From contig NZ_JAINVF010000001.1 in assembly GCF_020400585.1 (NCBI RefSeq), forward strand, positions 186,001 through 250,000: 64,000 nt of DNA. Direction: 5' to 3'. A model generated the notes under the pieces. It was not told the origin of the DNA and made no database searches. It saw only the letters and a list, made by a program, of their open reading frames with translations. The DNA is from Streptomyces sp. NK08204. Lineage in GTDB: Bacteria; Actinomycetota; Actinomycetes; Streptomycetales; Streptomycetaceae. Position numbers and translations under genes: made by a program. Positions 1-8,324 of this stretch are shown one piece after another (position 1 is the stretch's first letter; each line of letters opens with the position of its first letter).

Positions 1-144
1 AAGACCGAGGCGACGCCCGGGAGCTGGATCCACCTGCCCGCCCGGCTGCCGCACACCGTGCGCGCGACCGAACCCACCATCATGCTGCTGACCATGCTGC
101 CTGCCCCCGAACCGTCCGGATCCGGCTCCGGCGCCGACAACTGA
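1..144 (+). CDS. Cupin-domain protein, C-terminal end (partial)
   Basis: Only the last 47 codons are in the window, so the start lies to the left. The tail contains HLPARLPHTVRA, which looks like the final beta-strands of a cupin_2 barrel (H-x-P-x-x-x-P-H pattern), followed by a hydrophobic strand and a short Pro/Gly/Ser-rich end. Small cupins usually bind a metal or sense a small ligand; no specific role can be given from this fragment. It reads toward the D-2-hydroxyacid dehydrogenase gene, so the two are convergent. The fold is a family inference from few residues. Confidence 0.5.
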   Translation, partial: KTEATPGSWIHLPARLPHTVRATEPTIMLLTMLPAPEPSGSGSGADN

Positions 145-251
145 GCGGACCGCCTGACTCTCAGGGGCCCGTGAGGGCCTGGAACGGCACGGCTACATCC
201 AGCTGATCAGCAACGCGGTCCGCCATGCCGGCGGAGTGACCGGTTTCGGGC

Positions 252-1289
252 TCAGGGCCGGCCCCGGGAGGGCCCGCAGGCTGTCTCCGGGCGGACAAGT
301 GTGTTGTCGCCGGAACGGCCGGCGAAGTAGTCCTCGACGTTGGCCACGGTGGTCTGGGCGATCTGGCCGACGGCGTCCCTGGTGAAGTACGCCTGGTGGG
401 AGGTGACCAGGACGTTGCTGAAGGTCATCAGCCTCGCGAGGCGCTCGTCGGTCATCACCTCCAGCGACTTGTCCAGGAAGAACACGCCGGCCTCCTCCTC
501 GTACACGTCGAGGCCGACACCGCTCAGCCGTCCCGCGCGCAGTGTCTCGAGCAGGGCGTCGGTGTCGACCAGGCCGCCGCGGCTGGAGTTGACCAGGATC
601 GCGTCGTCCTTCATCAGTGCCAGGGCCTCGGCGTCGACGAGGTGGTGGGTGTCCGGCAGCAGGGGCACGTGCAGGCTGACCAGGTCAGCCTCGGCGAACA
701 GCCGCTCGCGCGGGACGTACTCCATGCCGAGGGCGAGGCACTCGGGATTCTCGGCGACGTCCCAGCCCAGCAGCCGCATGCCGAACCCGTGAGCGATCCT
801 GGCGAACGCGGCCCCGATCTTTCCGGTGCCCACCACGCCGGCCGTACGACCTCGCAGGTCGCGGCCCATCAGCCCGTCGAGCCGGAAGTCGAACTCCCGG
901 GTACGGTGCACTGCCCTGACGATGCGACGGTTGACCGCCAGGGCCAGGGTCCAGGCGAACTCGGCGACCGAGTACGGCGAGTAGTACGAGACCCGGGCCA
1001 CCGTGAGACCGAGTTCCCGGGCAGTGTCAAGGTCGATGTTGTTGTAACCGGTGGACCGCTGGGCAACCATCCGGGTTCCGCCCTTGGCCAGCGAGCGCAG
1101 CACATCGGCGTCCAGAGTGTCGTTGACGCTGCTGAGTACGACCTCGTGGCCCGCGGCGGTCGGGACGGTGTCCCGGTCCAGGAACATTCCAAGACACCGC
1201 AACTCATGCCGGGTGGCGAACACGCCGTCGAACGCTTCCCTCAGCAACGGCTCCTCGTCCGCGAGAACGCCGTACGCGACGATCTCCAC
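252..1289 (-). CDS. D-2-hydroxyacid dehydrogenase (D-lactate dehydrogenase-like)
   Basis: Encodes 345 residues of the D-isomer-specific 2-hydroxyacid dehydrogenase family, NAD-dependent enzymes that interconvert 2-keto acids and D-2-hydroxy acids such as pyruvate and D-lactate. The Rossmann motif GVVGTGKIG lies near residue 150. The catalytic Arg is in NSSRGGLVD, the Glu in DVYEEE and the His in SHQAYFT. The GTG start at 1289 was chosen because GGGAGGAG lies just upstream; longer readings have no such site and add an unrelated N-terminus. Lactate formation would regenerate NAD+ when respiration stops, which fits the neighbouring stress genes. Two DosR-like boxes precede it. Confidence 0.85.
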   Translation of the reverse strand: MEIVAYGVLADEEPLLREAFDGVFATRHELRCLGMFLDRDTVPTAAGHEVVLSSVNDTLDADVLRSLAKGGTRMVAQRSTGYNNIDLDTARELGLTVARVSYYSPYSVAEFAWTLALAVNRRIVRAVHRTREFDFRLDGLMGRDLRGRTAGVVGTGKIGAAFARIAHGFGMRLLGWDVAENPECLALGMEYVPRERLFAEADLVSLHVPLLPDTHHLVDAEALALMKDDAILVNSSRGGLVDTDALLETLRAGRLSGVGLDVYEEEAGVFFLDKSLEVMTDERLARLMTFSNVLVTSHQAYFTRDAVGQIAQTTVANVEDYFAGRSGDNTLVRPETACGPSRGRP

Positions 1290-1356
1290 CTGCTCTCCTC
1301 CCGCTGAATTCAAACGATCACCTCTCCACCGTAGGCCGAGCCCGCCGAAGTGACGA

Positions 1357-1392
1357 GGGCCGATGGGTTCAGGAAGCGGGCCCCATCGTCCC
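1357..1392. promoter_or_regulatory. Tandem DosR-like boxes upstream of the D-LDH gene
   Basis: Box 1 at 1357-1370 reads GGGCC-GATG-GGTTC. Box 2 starts 21 bp further upstream at 1378 and reads GGGCC-(5 nt)-GTCCC, so its spacer is one base longer than usual. Box 1 lies about 70 bp before the GTG start. The pair repeats the pattern seen before most stress genes of this window. Function as an activator site is inferred from similarity in geometry to the mycobacterial DosR box (GGGAC-N4-GTCCC core). Confidence 0.5.
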
Positions 1393-1574
1393 GGGCGCCG
1401 GGCCACCTCAGCGTCGGCACTTCTGGCCTTGAGGAAGCCGGGCGCCACGGGCAGCCCCGAGCCGGGTCATTCCGGCCAGGCCGGCTCCCCTCGCTGCCGA
1501 GCAGGTCGGTCGTCTCCCGGCTGCCCTCGCGAATGCGTACTCGTACTTGGGTGCGCTCATCCTTGTCGGGCCTG

Positions 1575-2477
1575 TCACTTGTGAGGGACGACGGCCAGCG
1601 GGCAGATGACGTGATGGACTGCGGTATGGGTGACGCGGCCGATGCGCGGAAGCGTTGGCCCTGCGGTCAGGCGACGCCCGACGACCAGGAGGCTCGCCGC
1701 GGAGGCGGCCCGTACCAGCGCGGTGGAAGCTTTGCCCTCCACGACGGACTCCAGTACCTCGGTCTCGGGGTACTTCTCGCGCCACATCTGCAGCACGGCC
1801 GACAGGAACCCCTGCCATTCCTCAGCCTGCCGGGGATCGTTGACCAGGCCGATGTCGCCGGGGCCGAGGCTGATCGCGGACGGCGGCTGCCAGGCGTACA
1901 CCACACGCAGCCGGGCGTGCCGCAGCCGGGCCGCCTCGAAGGCGAACTCGATCACCTCGTCGCAAGCGTCGGCGAGGTCGATGCCGAGCACGACGTCGCG
2001 GTAGCCCGTCCGGGTGGACCAGCTGCCGTCGTCCGCCGGAAAGTGCTCGTCCTCGGCCTCCTCGCCCGCCCGTACGAGGACGACGGGACGCGTCGCCTTC
2101 GCGACCACCCCCAGGGCGACCGAGCCGACCAGAAGTCCGGTGAAGCCGGTCAGACCGCGTGAGCCCAGCACCAGTAGTTCTGCCTGTTCGGCAGCCTTCA
2201 GCAAGGCAGCGGTCGCCGGGCCCTCGACCTGCTCGTCGGTGAGGCGCACGCCGGGTGCGGCGCCGCGGACCTGTTCCTCCGCCCGGCGGAGGGCACGGCG
2301 CGCGAGGCGGCGCTGCGCGGCGTTCGCGGGCTCGCCGTCCGTCTGGCGGGGGTGCCAGTTCCAGGCGTGCACCAGTCGTAGCGGTACGTCCCGGCGCACC
2401 GCCTCGCGGGCGGCCCACTCGGCGGCGGCGAGACTCTCCGGCGATCCGTCAACTCCAGCGATGACCGGCGAAAACAT
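1575..2477 (-). CDS. Universal stress protein, two UspA domains
   Basis: A 300-residue tandem universal stress protein. Domain 1 (about residues 1-145) starts VIAGVDGS and keeps the ATP-binding signature G-2x-G-9x-G-S in GSRGLTGFTGLLVGS. Domain 2 (about 155-300) has a degenerate form, GRRLTAGPTLPRIGRV, so only the first domain is likely to bind nucleotide. The ATG at 2477 is preceded by AGGAGGT. Actinobacterial double-Usp proteins of this kind are typical hypoxia or dormancy regulon members. Two DosR-like boxes lie 70-103 bp upstream. Molecular role beyond ATP-binding stress response is unknown. Confidence 0.9.
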   Translation of the reverse strand: MFSPVIAGVDGSPESLAAAEWAAREAVRRDVPLRLVHAWNWHPRQTDGEPANAAQRRLARRALRRAEEQVRGAAPGVRLTDEQVEGPATAALLKAAEQAELLVLGSRGLTGFTGLLVGSVALGVVAKATRPVVLVRAGEEAEDEHFPADDGSWSTRTGYRDVVLGIDLADACDEVIEFAFEAARLRHARLRVVYAWQPPSAISLGPGDIGLVNDPRQAEEWQGFLSAVLQMWREKYPETEVLESVVEGKASTALVRAASAASLLVVGRRLTAGPTLPRIGRVTHTAVHHVICPLAVVPHK

Positions 2478-2546
2478 GATGCGCACCTCCTGCGCTGCGG
2501 TCTGCTCGATGCTGCCAGCGTCGTGCCACGGCCCTCGTGCGGGTAG

Positions 2547-2580
2547 GGGCCGCAAGGTCTCCCCCAGGTCCGTTGGGCCC
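2547..2580. promoter_or_regulatory. Tandem DosR-like boxes upstream of the first Usp gene
   Basis: GGGCC-GCAA-GGTCT at 2547-2560 and GGTCC-GTTG-GGCCC at 2567-2580, with starts 20 bp apart. They sit between the leftward Usp gene and the rightward PPK2 fragment; PPK2 homology begins at 2583, immediately after box 2. The junction therefore coincides with where the kinase gene was truncated. Confidence 0.55.
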
Positions 2581-2582
2581 TT

Positions 2583-3005
2583 CGTCAGTGCCCGATCTTC
2601 GAGCGGATGCTGGTGGAGGACGGGATCCTGCTGCGGAAGTACTGGTTCTCGGTGAGCGACACCGAGCAGCAGGAACGGTTCCGGCGCCGGCTGGAGGACC
2701 CGCTGCGGCGCTGGAAGCCGTCACCGATGGACCTGGAGTCGATCTCCCGGTGGGAGGCATACACCCGGGCCAAGGACGAGATGATGATCCACGCGGACAT
2801 CTCGGAGGCACCGTGGTACGTCGTGGAGAGCGACGACAAGCGCCGGGCCCGCCCGAACATGATCGCCCACTTGCTGAGCACCGTGCCCTACCACGACGTG
2901 CCGCCGCCGGTGCTGGAGCTTCCGCCGCGGCCCGCGTCGACCGGCTACGAGCGCCCGCCGCGCGACCTGCAGCCCTACGTCCCTGATCACGCGGGGGGCT
3001 TCTGA
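2583..3005 (+). pseudogene. Polyphosphate kinase 2 (PPK2), C-terminal remnant
   Basis: About 140 codons match the C-terminal part of PPK2, which transfers phosphate between polyphosphate and nucleotides. RQCPIFERMLVEDGI, KYWFSVSD, RWKPSPMDL, YTRAKDEMM and APWYVV are all typical PPK2 blocks. The Walker A region and the lid signature of the N-terminal two thirds are absent, and the frame has a stop at 2544. An ATG at 2607 is available but lacks an obvious ribosome binding site and would give only the last 132 residues. The ORF after 2583 is clean to its stop, so the loss is recent or the fragment is still translated. An active kinase is not expected. Confidence 0.75.
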
Positions 3006-3019
3006 GCCGGTCACCGTGG

Positions 3020-3892
3020 TCATGCCCGCTGCGGTACGACGGCGACCGGGCAGGCGGAGCGGTGCAGCATCGCGTGGGCGGCGCGGCCGAGCTGGAGGCC
3101 GAAGTGGCCCTCGCGCCGCCGGGCTCCGACGACCAGCAGGTCCGCTTCGGCCGAGGCGGCCGACAGCACCTGGCGGGCAGGGCCCTCGACGATGCGCCGG
3201 TGCACCTCGACATCGGCCGGGGCGTCCCGCAAGGCCGCTTCCAGCGCCCCAACCGCCCGTTCCTCGTGCAGCCGAGCTGCTTCACCTGACAGCTGGCCGT
3301 GACCGATGCTCTCGTGCGCGGGGCAGCGCCAGGCTCGTACGGCGTCCAGAGGCACCCCGCGCAGCCGCGCCTCCTCGAGGGCGAAGTGCACCGCCGCCGC
3401 GCTCTCCGAGTTCTCGCCGATGCCGACGGCGATACGGCCGCGTACCCCGGACCGGGCCCGGTTGTCGTGACCGCCGCGCAGCACGATGACGGGGCAGTGC
3501 GCATGACCGGCCACCGTCACACTGACGGAGCCGAGGAGCGCCTCGGCCATACCGCTGTGGCCGCGGGAGCCGAGGACGACCGCCGAGGCGGTGCGGCTCT
3601 CCCGTACGAGCGCGTACTCCGGCTCCTCGGGCAGTACGTCGGTGGAGATCTTCACGTCGGCCTGCCGGCGTCGCGCCCGCCGCTCGGCGGTCGCGACAAC
3701 GTCCTCGGCCATCACCTGCTCGGAGGGCTTGCCCAGGCCGTCGGCGAGAGAGACACCTTCGTACCGTTCCCACAGGGAGGCGTACACCAGCCGGAGCGGC
3801 ACCCCGCGCACGGCGGCCTCGTCGGCCGCCCAGTCGACGGCCCGCAGGCTCGGCTCGGAGCCGTCCACTCCGACGACGATCGGAAGGTCCAT
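3020..3892 (-). CDS. Universal stress protein, two UspA domains
   Basis: A 290-residue double-Usp protein beginning MDLPIVVGVDGSEPS. Domain 1 keeps the complete ATP-binding signature in GSRGHSGMAEALLGS. Domain 2 (from about residue 155) carries GARRREGHFGLQLGRA, a slightly altered version. The ATG at 3892 follows GGGGAG. It starts 5 bp after the alcohol dehydrogenase stop codon, so the two are almost certainly cotranscribed from the box-containing region at 5280-5314. Its 3' end lies 14 bp from the PPK2 remnant on the opposite strand. Confidence 0.9.
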   Translation of the reverse strand: MDLPIVVGVDGSEPSLRAVDWAADEAAVRGVPLRLVYASLWERYEGVSLADGLGKPSEQVMAEDVVATAERRARRRQADVKISTDVLPEEPEYALVRESRTASAVVLGSRGHSGMAEALLGSVSVTVAGHAHCPVIVLRGGHDNRARSGVRGRIAVGIGENSESAAAVHFALEEARLRGVPLDAVRAWRCPAHESIGHGQLSGEAARLHEERAVGALEAALRDAPADVEVHRRIVEGPARQVLSAASAEADLLVVGARRREGHFGLQLGRAAHAMLHRSACPVAVVPQRA

Positions 3893-3897
3893 CGCGG

Positions 3898-4920
3898 TCA
3901 GCTCCCCACTGCGAGGTCGAAGACGATGCGGGCCTTGACCTGCCCGCGCAGGACGTCGTCGATGGACTCGTTGACGGATGTGAGGGGCCGGGTCTCATAG
4001 ATGACCCTGGTCCGACCGGCCGCGTGGAGCTGGAAGACCTCGGCGAGGTCCTGCCGGGTGCCCACGATGGAGCCGATCAGCGAGGTGCCGTTCAGCACGG
4101 TGTCGAAGATCGGGACACGGACGGTGCCATGGGCGGGCAGGGCCACCATGACCAGCTTGCCGCCGCGTCGCAGCCCGGAATTGACCGCCTCGAACGCGGC
4201 GTCGTTCACCGCGAGCGCGATCGCGGCGTGGGCGCCGCCGTGCTGCTTGAGCACCTGGCCGACATCCTGCTTGCGGGCGTCGATGACGAGATCGGCGCCC
4301 AACTCCTTGGCGAGTGCGAGCTTGTCGTCGCTGACGTCGATCGCGGCGACGGTGGCACCGGCGATCTTCGCGTACTGCAGGGCGAGGTGGCCGAGGCCGC
4401 CGATCCCGGAAATCGCGACAAGCTGGCTGGGTCGGATGTCCGCGACCTTGAGGGCCTTGTAGGTGGTCACGCCGGCGCAGGTCAGCGGGGCGGCGTCGAA
4501 CGGGGTGATGCCCTCGGGTACCGGCTGGGCGAAGTCGGCCCAGGCCAGCATCTTCTCGGCGTAGCCGCCGTCGCAGCCGTACCCGGTGTTGATCTGCTGC
4601 TCGCACAGCGTCTCCCAGCCGGACAGGCAGTGCTCACACCGCCCGCACGTTGTGCCGAGCCAGGGCACGGCGACCCGCTGGCCGATGGCCAGGTGGGTGA
4701 CGCCGTCGCCGAGCGCCTCGACCAGGCCGACGCCCTCGTGGCCGGGGACGAAGGGCGGACTGGGCTTGACGGGCCAGTCCCCGTGGGCGGCATGGATGTC
4801 GGTGTGGCACAGCCCGGACGCCTCGACGCGGATGCGGACCTGGCCGGGGCCGGGCTCGGGGTCGGGGCGCTCCTCGATGACCAGGGGCTCGCCGAAGGCT
4901 CGTACGACTGCTGCCTTCAT
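3898..4920 (-). CDS. adhP: Zinc-dependent alcohol dehydrogenase, AdhP type
   Basis: A 340-residue medium-chain dehydrogenase of the propanol-preferring AdhP type, oxidising primary alcohols with NAD+ or reducing aldehydes. Catalytic zinc ligands are visible in GLCHTDIH and PGHEG. The structural zinc site is the four-Cys cluster in CGRCEHCLSGWETLC. The nucleotide motif is GIGGLGHLA. The start has a weak purine-rich upstream region (AGAGAGAAG). It lies between a broken Usp gene (39 bp upstream) and an intact Usp gene (5 bp downstream), which suggests a stress operon that disposes of reducing power in fermentation. Confidence 0.9.
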   Translation of the reverse strand: MKAAVVRAFGEPLVIEERPDPEPGPGQVRIRVEASGLCHTDIHAAHGDWPVKPSPPFVPGHEGVGLVEALGDGVTHLAIGQRVAVPWLGTTCGRCEHCLSGWETLCEQQINTGYGCDGGYAEKMLAWADFAQPVPEGITPFDAAPLTCAGVTTYKALKVADIRPSQLVAISGIGGLGHLALQYAKIAGATVAAIDVSDDKLALAKELGADLVIDARKQDVGQVLKQHGGAHAAIALAVNDAAFEAVNSGLRRGGKLVMVALPAHGTVRVPIFDTVLNGTSLIGSIVGTRQDLAEVFQLHAAGRTRVIYETRPLTSVNESIDDVLRGQVKARIVFDLAVGS

Positions 4921-4959
4921 GGTCTTCTCTCTCCTCTGCGGTGGTGCGTCGGTGGTGGG

Positions 4960-5270
4960 TCAGTCGTGGACGACGACGGTGACGGGGGTGGTGGCGTGGT
5001 GCAGGACGGCGTGGGTGACGGTGCCGATGTGGGCGCCCATGGCGGAGCGGCGAATGCGGCGGCCGACGACCATCAGGGTGGCTTCGTGGGAGGCGTCGAC
5101 CAGGAGGAGCGGGGGGCTGCCGTAGTGGGACTGCTCGACGACCTCGACGTCGGCGTACTTCAGCCGCCAGGGCGCAGCACCTCGGTCAGGGCGGCGGCGT
5201 CGCCCTTCGCCATCTCCCGCTCGACCGCGGGCTCCACGGCCATGCCGTAGGCGTCGTGTTCGGGGGTTGT
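4960..5270 (-). pseudogene. Universal stress protein remnant with frameshift
   Basis: The last part reads ADVEVVEQSHYGSPPLLL, then VDASHEATLMVVGRRIRR and ends VTVVVHD, clearly the C-terminal half of a Usp. Upstream the homology continues in another frame (EHDAYGMAVEPAVERE, then LTEVLR). The two frames join at about 5168-5175, where one C appears to be missing in the stretch that should encode LRPWRLKY. The first Usp domain and the start are absent. The remnant retains the boxes upstream and leads directly into adhP, so it may now act mainly as that operon's leader. A sequencing error could explain the frameshift but not the missing N-terminal domain. Confidence 0.7.
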
Positions 5271-5279
5271 CCGGGGCAG

Positions 5280-5314
5280 GGTCCGCTGGTCCTTCAACGC
5301 GGACCAAGGGACCC
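5280..5314. promoter_or_regulatory. Tandem DosR-like boxes before the usp-remnant/adhP/usp unit
   Basis: GGTCC-GCTG-GTCCT at 5280-5293 and GGACC-AAGG-GACCC at 5301-5314, exactly 21 bp between starts, i.e. two helical turns. They precede the broken usp gene and therefore the adhP-usp operon. Both half-sites and the 4-nt spacer are kept, although the first gene behind them is dead. Confidence 0.55.
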
Positions 5315-5367
5315 GTGCACGGGTCGGCGGGACGGGCCCGGGGCGAGGTCCGTCCCGCCGAGTGCGG

Positions 5368-6000
5368 TCAGCGCAGCCAGGCGTGGTCGCGGACGACCGG
5401 CAGCCGCGCCCACAGCCGGCCCAGGCCCCAGGTGGCGCCCGCGGCCGCGGCCGCCACGGCGATCAGCGCCACCGCGTAGATCACGTGGTAGTCGGCGAAC
5501 GGATTCGTCGACGTGCTCGGCGACCCGTTCGACAGGTGCTTGGCCGGCGGCCACTCGGCGATCCACATCAGCGCCATCATCGCCGTGCCCGCCACCGCGG
5601 CCGGACGCAGCGCCACACCGGTCGTGACGGCCACGCCGATGCCGAGCAGGCCCAGCATGAACAGCCAGTCCGCCCACGTGTCACCGGCCCACGAGTGGAA
5701 CGTCGACTCCATCGGCCCGGCGGCAACGGAACTGAGGAAGCCCTTCGTCGGCGATCCACCGTCGATCCAGCCCTTGCCGGACGCCGTGGCATAACCGAGG
5801 CCGAAGGTCTTGTCCAGGAACGCCCACAGAAAGACGAACCCGGTCAGGATGCGCAGCGACGCCAGGGCGTAAGCCTGCGCGGTGTGCGTGCCGAAACGTG
5901 CCAACGCGGCGGACTCGGAGGCGGAGGCGGTCCGGTGCCAACGGAAGGCCGTCGACAGATGGAAGCCCGGGCTCCGGTGAGAGTGCTCGTGCACGGCCAT
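5368..6000 (-). CDS. DoxX-family membrane protein
   Basis: A 210-residue integral membrane protein with a polar N-terminus (about 40 residues), then hydrophobic helices around residues 45-65, 110-130, 137-152 and 168-190. The sequences ASLRILTGFVFLWAF and LLGIGVAVTTGVALRPAA are typical of the DoxX/TQO-small family. Such proteins associate with quinone or redox partners in the membrane, but the activity of this one is not shown. ATG at 6000 follows GAAGGGAT, which is part of a small inverted repeat, ATCCC-TTCA-GGGAT (6008-6021), that could fold over the ribosome binding site. DosR-like boxes lie 100-135 bp upstream. Confidence 0.8.
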   Translation of the reverse strand: MAVHEHSHRSPGFHLSTAFRWHRTASASESAALARFGTHTAQAYALASLRILTGFVFLWAFLDKTFGLGYATASGKGWIDGGSPTKGFLSSVAAGPMESTFHSWAGDTWADWLFMLGLLGIGVAVTTGVALRPAAVAGTAMMALMWIAEWPPAKHLSNGSPSTSTNPFADYHVIYAVALIAVAAAAAGATWGLGRLWARLPVVRDHAWLR

Positions 6001-6054
6001 GACGGTGATCCCTTCAGGGATGTATGGGCGTCAGCTTCTTGACCCTCACTCTCG

Positions 6055-6318
6055 TCAGGTGCGCGACGTTGCGCCGGATGCCGAAGGTCTCCATCCGCGG
6101 GGCTGAACGTCCCTGTCTGCGGGACCGGTTGGGTGGCAGTCGACAAGTCCGCTGATGAGACGCCGAGTCGAGAGCCGCCGCTCGACCGCCTCGAGTGCCG
6201 CCCGGCGCCGCCTGTGCCCCGGCGGGCGGCGGCTGTCGGTCGATGCCAGAAGCCGGGCGGTGTCGTGCAGTGCGCCCGCCAGGAGCATCAGTTGAAGCAC
6301 TGCGGCTATGGCAACCAT
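6055..6318 (-). CDS. Small hydrophobic-N-terminus protein, unknown
   Basis: An 87-residue reading frame starting MVAIAAVLQLMLLAGAL, which would be one membrane helix, followed by an Arg-rich cytoplasmic tail. ATG at 6318 has GGAG about 8 nt upstream and lies 43 bp after the arcC stop on the same strand, so it could be the last gene of the arc operon. The 3' half covers the boxes of the DoxX gene, which argues against strong conservation. I do not recognise a family. Confidence 0.35.
   Translation of the reverse strand: MVAIAAVLQLMLLAGALHDTARLLASTDSRRPPGHRRRRAALEAVERRLSTRRLISGLVDCHPTGPADRDVQPRGWRPSASGATSRT
6100..6135. promoter_or_regulatory. Tandem DosR-like boxes upstream of the DoxX gene
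   Basis: GGGCT-GAAC-GTCCC at 6100-6113 and GGACC-GGTT-GGGTG at 6122-6135, with starts 22 bp apart, about 100 bp before the DoxX start codon. The first is a near-perfect match to the GGGMC-N4-GKCCC pattern; the second has a degenerate right half. Confidence 0.5.
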
Positions 6319-6360
6319 GGCAACGCTCCAGAGGATACGGATTCAGCTACTGCACCCTGT

Positions 6361-7284
6361 TCAGCCGGCCATGAGGTCCGGGCGGATCAGTGTGCCCGCC
6401 CGGCCGTGCACGATCTCGAACGCCGCATCGAGGGCGCCGATCGCGGCCAGGCCGCCGACGCGTTCGACGAACCGGGCGGCGGCCTCGGCCTTGGGGCCCA
6501 TCGAACCGTCCGGGTAGCCGCCGCGTCGCAGTTCCTCGGGGGTGGCGTCGAACAGCGGTCGCTGGTGCGGTGTGCCGTAGCCCTCGTACACGTTGGGCAC
6601 GTCGGTGAGGATCAGCAGGAAGTCGGCCTTGAGGTCCTCGGCGAGGAGGGCCGCGGTGAGGTCCTTGTCGATGACGGCGTCGACGCCGGTCAGTGCCCCG
6701 GTGTCCCGGTCGGCGGTGACGGGCACTCCTCCCCCGCCGCCGCAGATCACCAGCGTGCCGCCGTTCAGCAGGTCATGGATGGTGTCGGTCTCCACGACCC
6801 GCTCCGGCGCGGGTGAGGGGACCACCCGGCGCCAGCCGGTGGTGTCCCGGGCGATGTGCCAGCGACGCTTGCGGGCGAGCGTCTGGGCAACCTCCTTCGG
6901 GTAGACCTGGCCGACGAACTTGGTGGGCCGTGCGAAGGCCGGGTCGTCGGCCCGGACGAGCGTGTGGGTCACCAGGGCGGCGATCCGGTGGCCGGGCATC
7001 GCGTCGTGCAGGGCGCAGGCGAGCAGGGAGCCGATCATGCCCTGGGTCTGGGCGCCGAGCAGGTGGAGCGGGTAGGGGGCGCTGAGCGCGGGATCGGACT
7101 CGCTCTCCACGGCGAGCAGGCCGATCTGGGGGCCGTTGCCGTGGGTGATGACCAGCTCGTGTTCGTGGGCGAGGGCGGCCAGGGCCTCGGCGACCCGGTC
7201 GATGTTGGCCTGCTGGACGGCGGCGTCGGGGCGTTCGCCGCGGTGCAGCAGGGCGTTGCCGCCGAGGGCTACGACGATGCGCAT
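6361..7284 (-). CDS. arcC: Carbamate kinase
   Basis: A 307-residue carbamate kinase, which makes ATP from ADP and carbamoyl phosphate in the last step of the arginine deiminase pathway. The N-terminal VALGGNALL, the THGNGPQIG block and the ICGGGGGVPV glycine-rich loop are family hallmarks. It is the third enzyme gene of the operon and begins 4 bp after the arcB stop, so translation is probably coupled. Length and order are normal for the family. Confidence 0.95.
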   Translation of the reverse strand: MRIVVALGGNALLHRGERPDAAVQQANIDRVAEALAALAHEHELVITHGNGPQIGLLAVESESDPALSAPYPLHLLGAQTQGMIGSLLACALHDAMPGHRIAALVTHTLVRADDPAFARPTKFVGQVYPKEVAQTLARKRRWHIARDTTGWRRVVPSPAPERVVETDTIHDLLNGGTLVICGGGGGVPVTADRDTGALTGVDAVIDKDLTAALLAEDLKADFLLILTDVPNVYEGYGTPHQRPLFDATPEELRRGGYPDGSMGPKAEAAARFVERVGGLAAIGALDAAFEIVHGRAGTLIRPDLMAG

Positions 7285-7288
7285 GGCT

Positions 7289-8290
7289 TCAGTCCTCCAG
7301 GGTGGCGACGAGCACGGCCTTGATGGTGTGCAGCCGGTTCTCCGCCTGGTCGAAGACGATCGAGGCGGGCGAGGAGAAGACCTCGTCGGTGACTTCCAGC
7401 CCGTTCAGGCCGTACGCCTCGAACAGCTCCTGGCCGAGCCGGGTGCGGTGGTCGTGGAGCGCCGGCAGGCAGTGCATGAACTTCACGTCCGGGTTGCCGG
7501 TGAGGGCGAGGGCCTTGTCGTTGACCTGGTACGGCAGCAGCAACTCGATCCGCTCCCGCCAGGTGTCGGCCGGTTCCCCCATGGAGACCCAGACGTCCGT
7601 GTGCATGAAGTCGGCGCCGCGTACAGCGGTCTCCACGTCCTCGGTGAGGGTGATGCGCGCCCCGCTTCGGCCGGCCACCTCACGGCATGCGGCGACCAGC
7701 GAGGATTCCGGCCACAGCGCCTTGGGCGCGGCGATCCGTACGTCCATGCCGAGCAGGGCGCCCATCGAGAGCAGGGAGTTGCCCATGTTGTTGCGGGCGT
7801 CACCGAGGTAGCAGTAGCTGATCTCCGTGAGCGGCTTGGGACTGTGCTCCCGCATCGTGAGCATGTCGCAGAGGCTCTGGGTGGGGTGTGCGGTGTCGGT
7901 CAGCCCGTTGTAGACGGGGACGCCGGCGTGGGCGGCGAGGTCGGTGACGAGGGATTGAGCGGAGCCCCGGTACTCGATGCCGTCGAACATGCGGCCGAGG
8001 ACGCGGGCAGTGTCGGCGATGGATTCCTTCTCACCGACGTGGGTGTCGCCAGGGCCGAGGTAGGTCGTGGCGGCACCCTGGTCGGCGGCGGCGACCTCGA
8101 ATGCGCAGCGGGTGCGGGTGGAGGTCTTCTCAAAGATCAGGGCGAGGTGCTTGCCGGTGAGCCGGGGCTGTTCGGTGCCGGCACGGCGGGCCTTCTTGAG
8201 GCCGGCGGCGAGGTCGAGAAGGTGGTGGATCTCGGCGGCGGTGAAGTCGAGTTCGCTCAGGTAGGAGCGGCCTCGCAGATTCGTGGTCAT
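7289..8290 (-). CDS. arcB: Ornithine carbamoyltransferase (catabolic, arc operon)
   Basis: A 333-residue ornithine carbamoyltransferase. The carbamoyl-phosphate motif STRTR, the HPTQSLCD block and the ornithine-binding FMHCLPA loop are present. In this operon it should work in the catabolic direction, splitting citrulline with phosphate into ornithine and carbamoyl phosphate, which arcC then uses. It lies 34 bp downstream of arcA and 4 bp upstream of arcC. Anabolic ArgF is nearly identical by motif; the assignment as ArcB rests on position. Confidence 0.93.
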   Translation of the reverse strand: MTTNLRGRSYLSELDFTAAEIHHLLDLAAGLKKARRAGTEQPRLTGKHLALIFEKTSTRTRCAFEVAAADQGAATTYLGPGDTHVGEKESIADTARVLGRMFDGIEYRGSAQSLVTDLAAHAGVPVYNGLTDTAHPTQSLCDMLTMREHSPKPLTEISYCYLGDARNNMGNSLLSMGALLGMDVRIAAPKALWPESSLVAACREVAGRSGARITLTEDVETAVRGADFMHTDVWVSMGEPADTWRERIELLLPYQVNDKALALTGNPDVKFMHCLPALHDHRTRLGQELFEAYGLNGLEVTDEVFSSPASIVFDQAENRLHTIKAVLVATLED

Positions 8291-8324
8291 GGTGGTGGCT
8301 TCCCTTTTTCGGGTTCAGGCGGCT

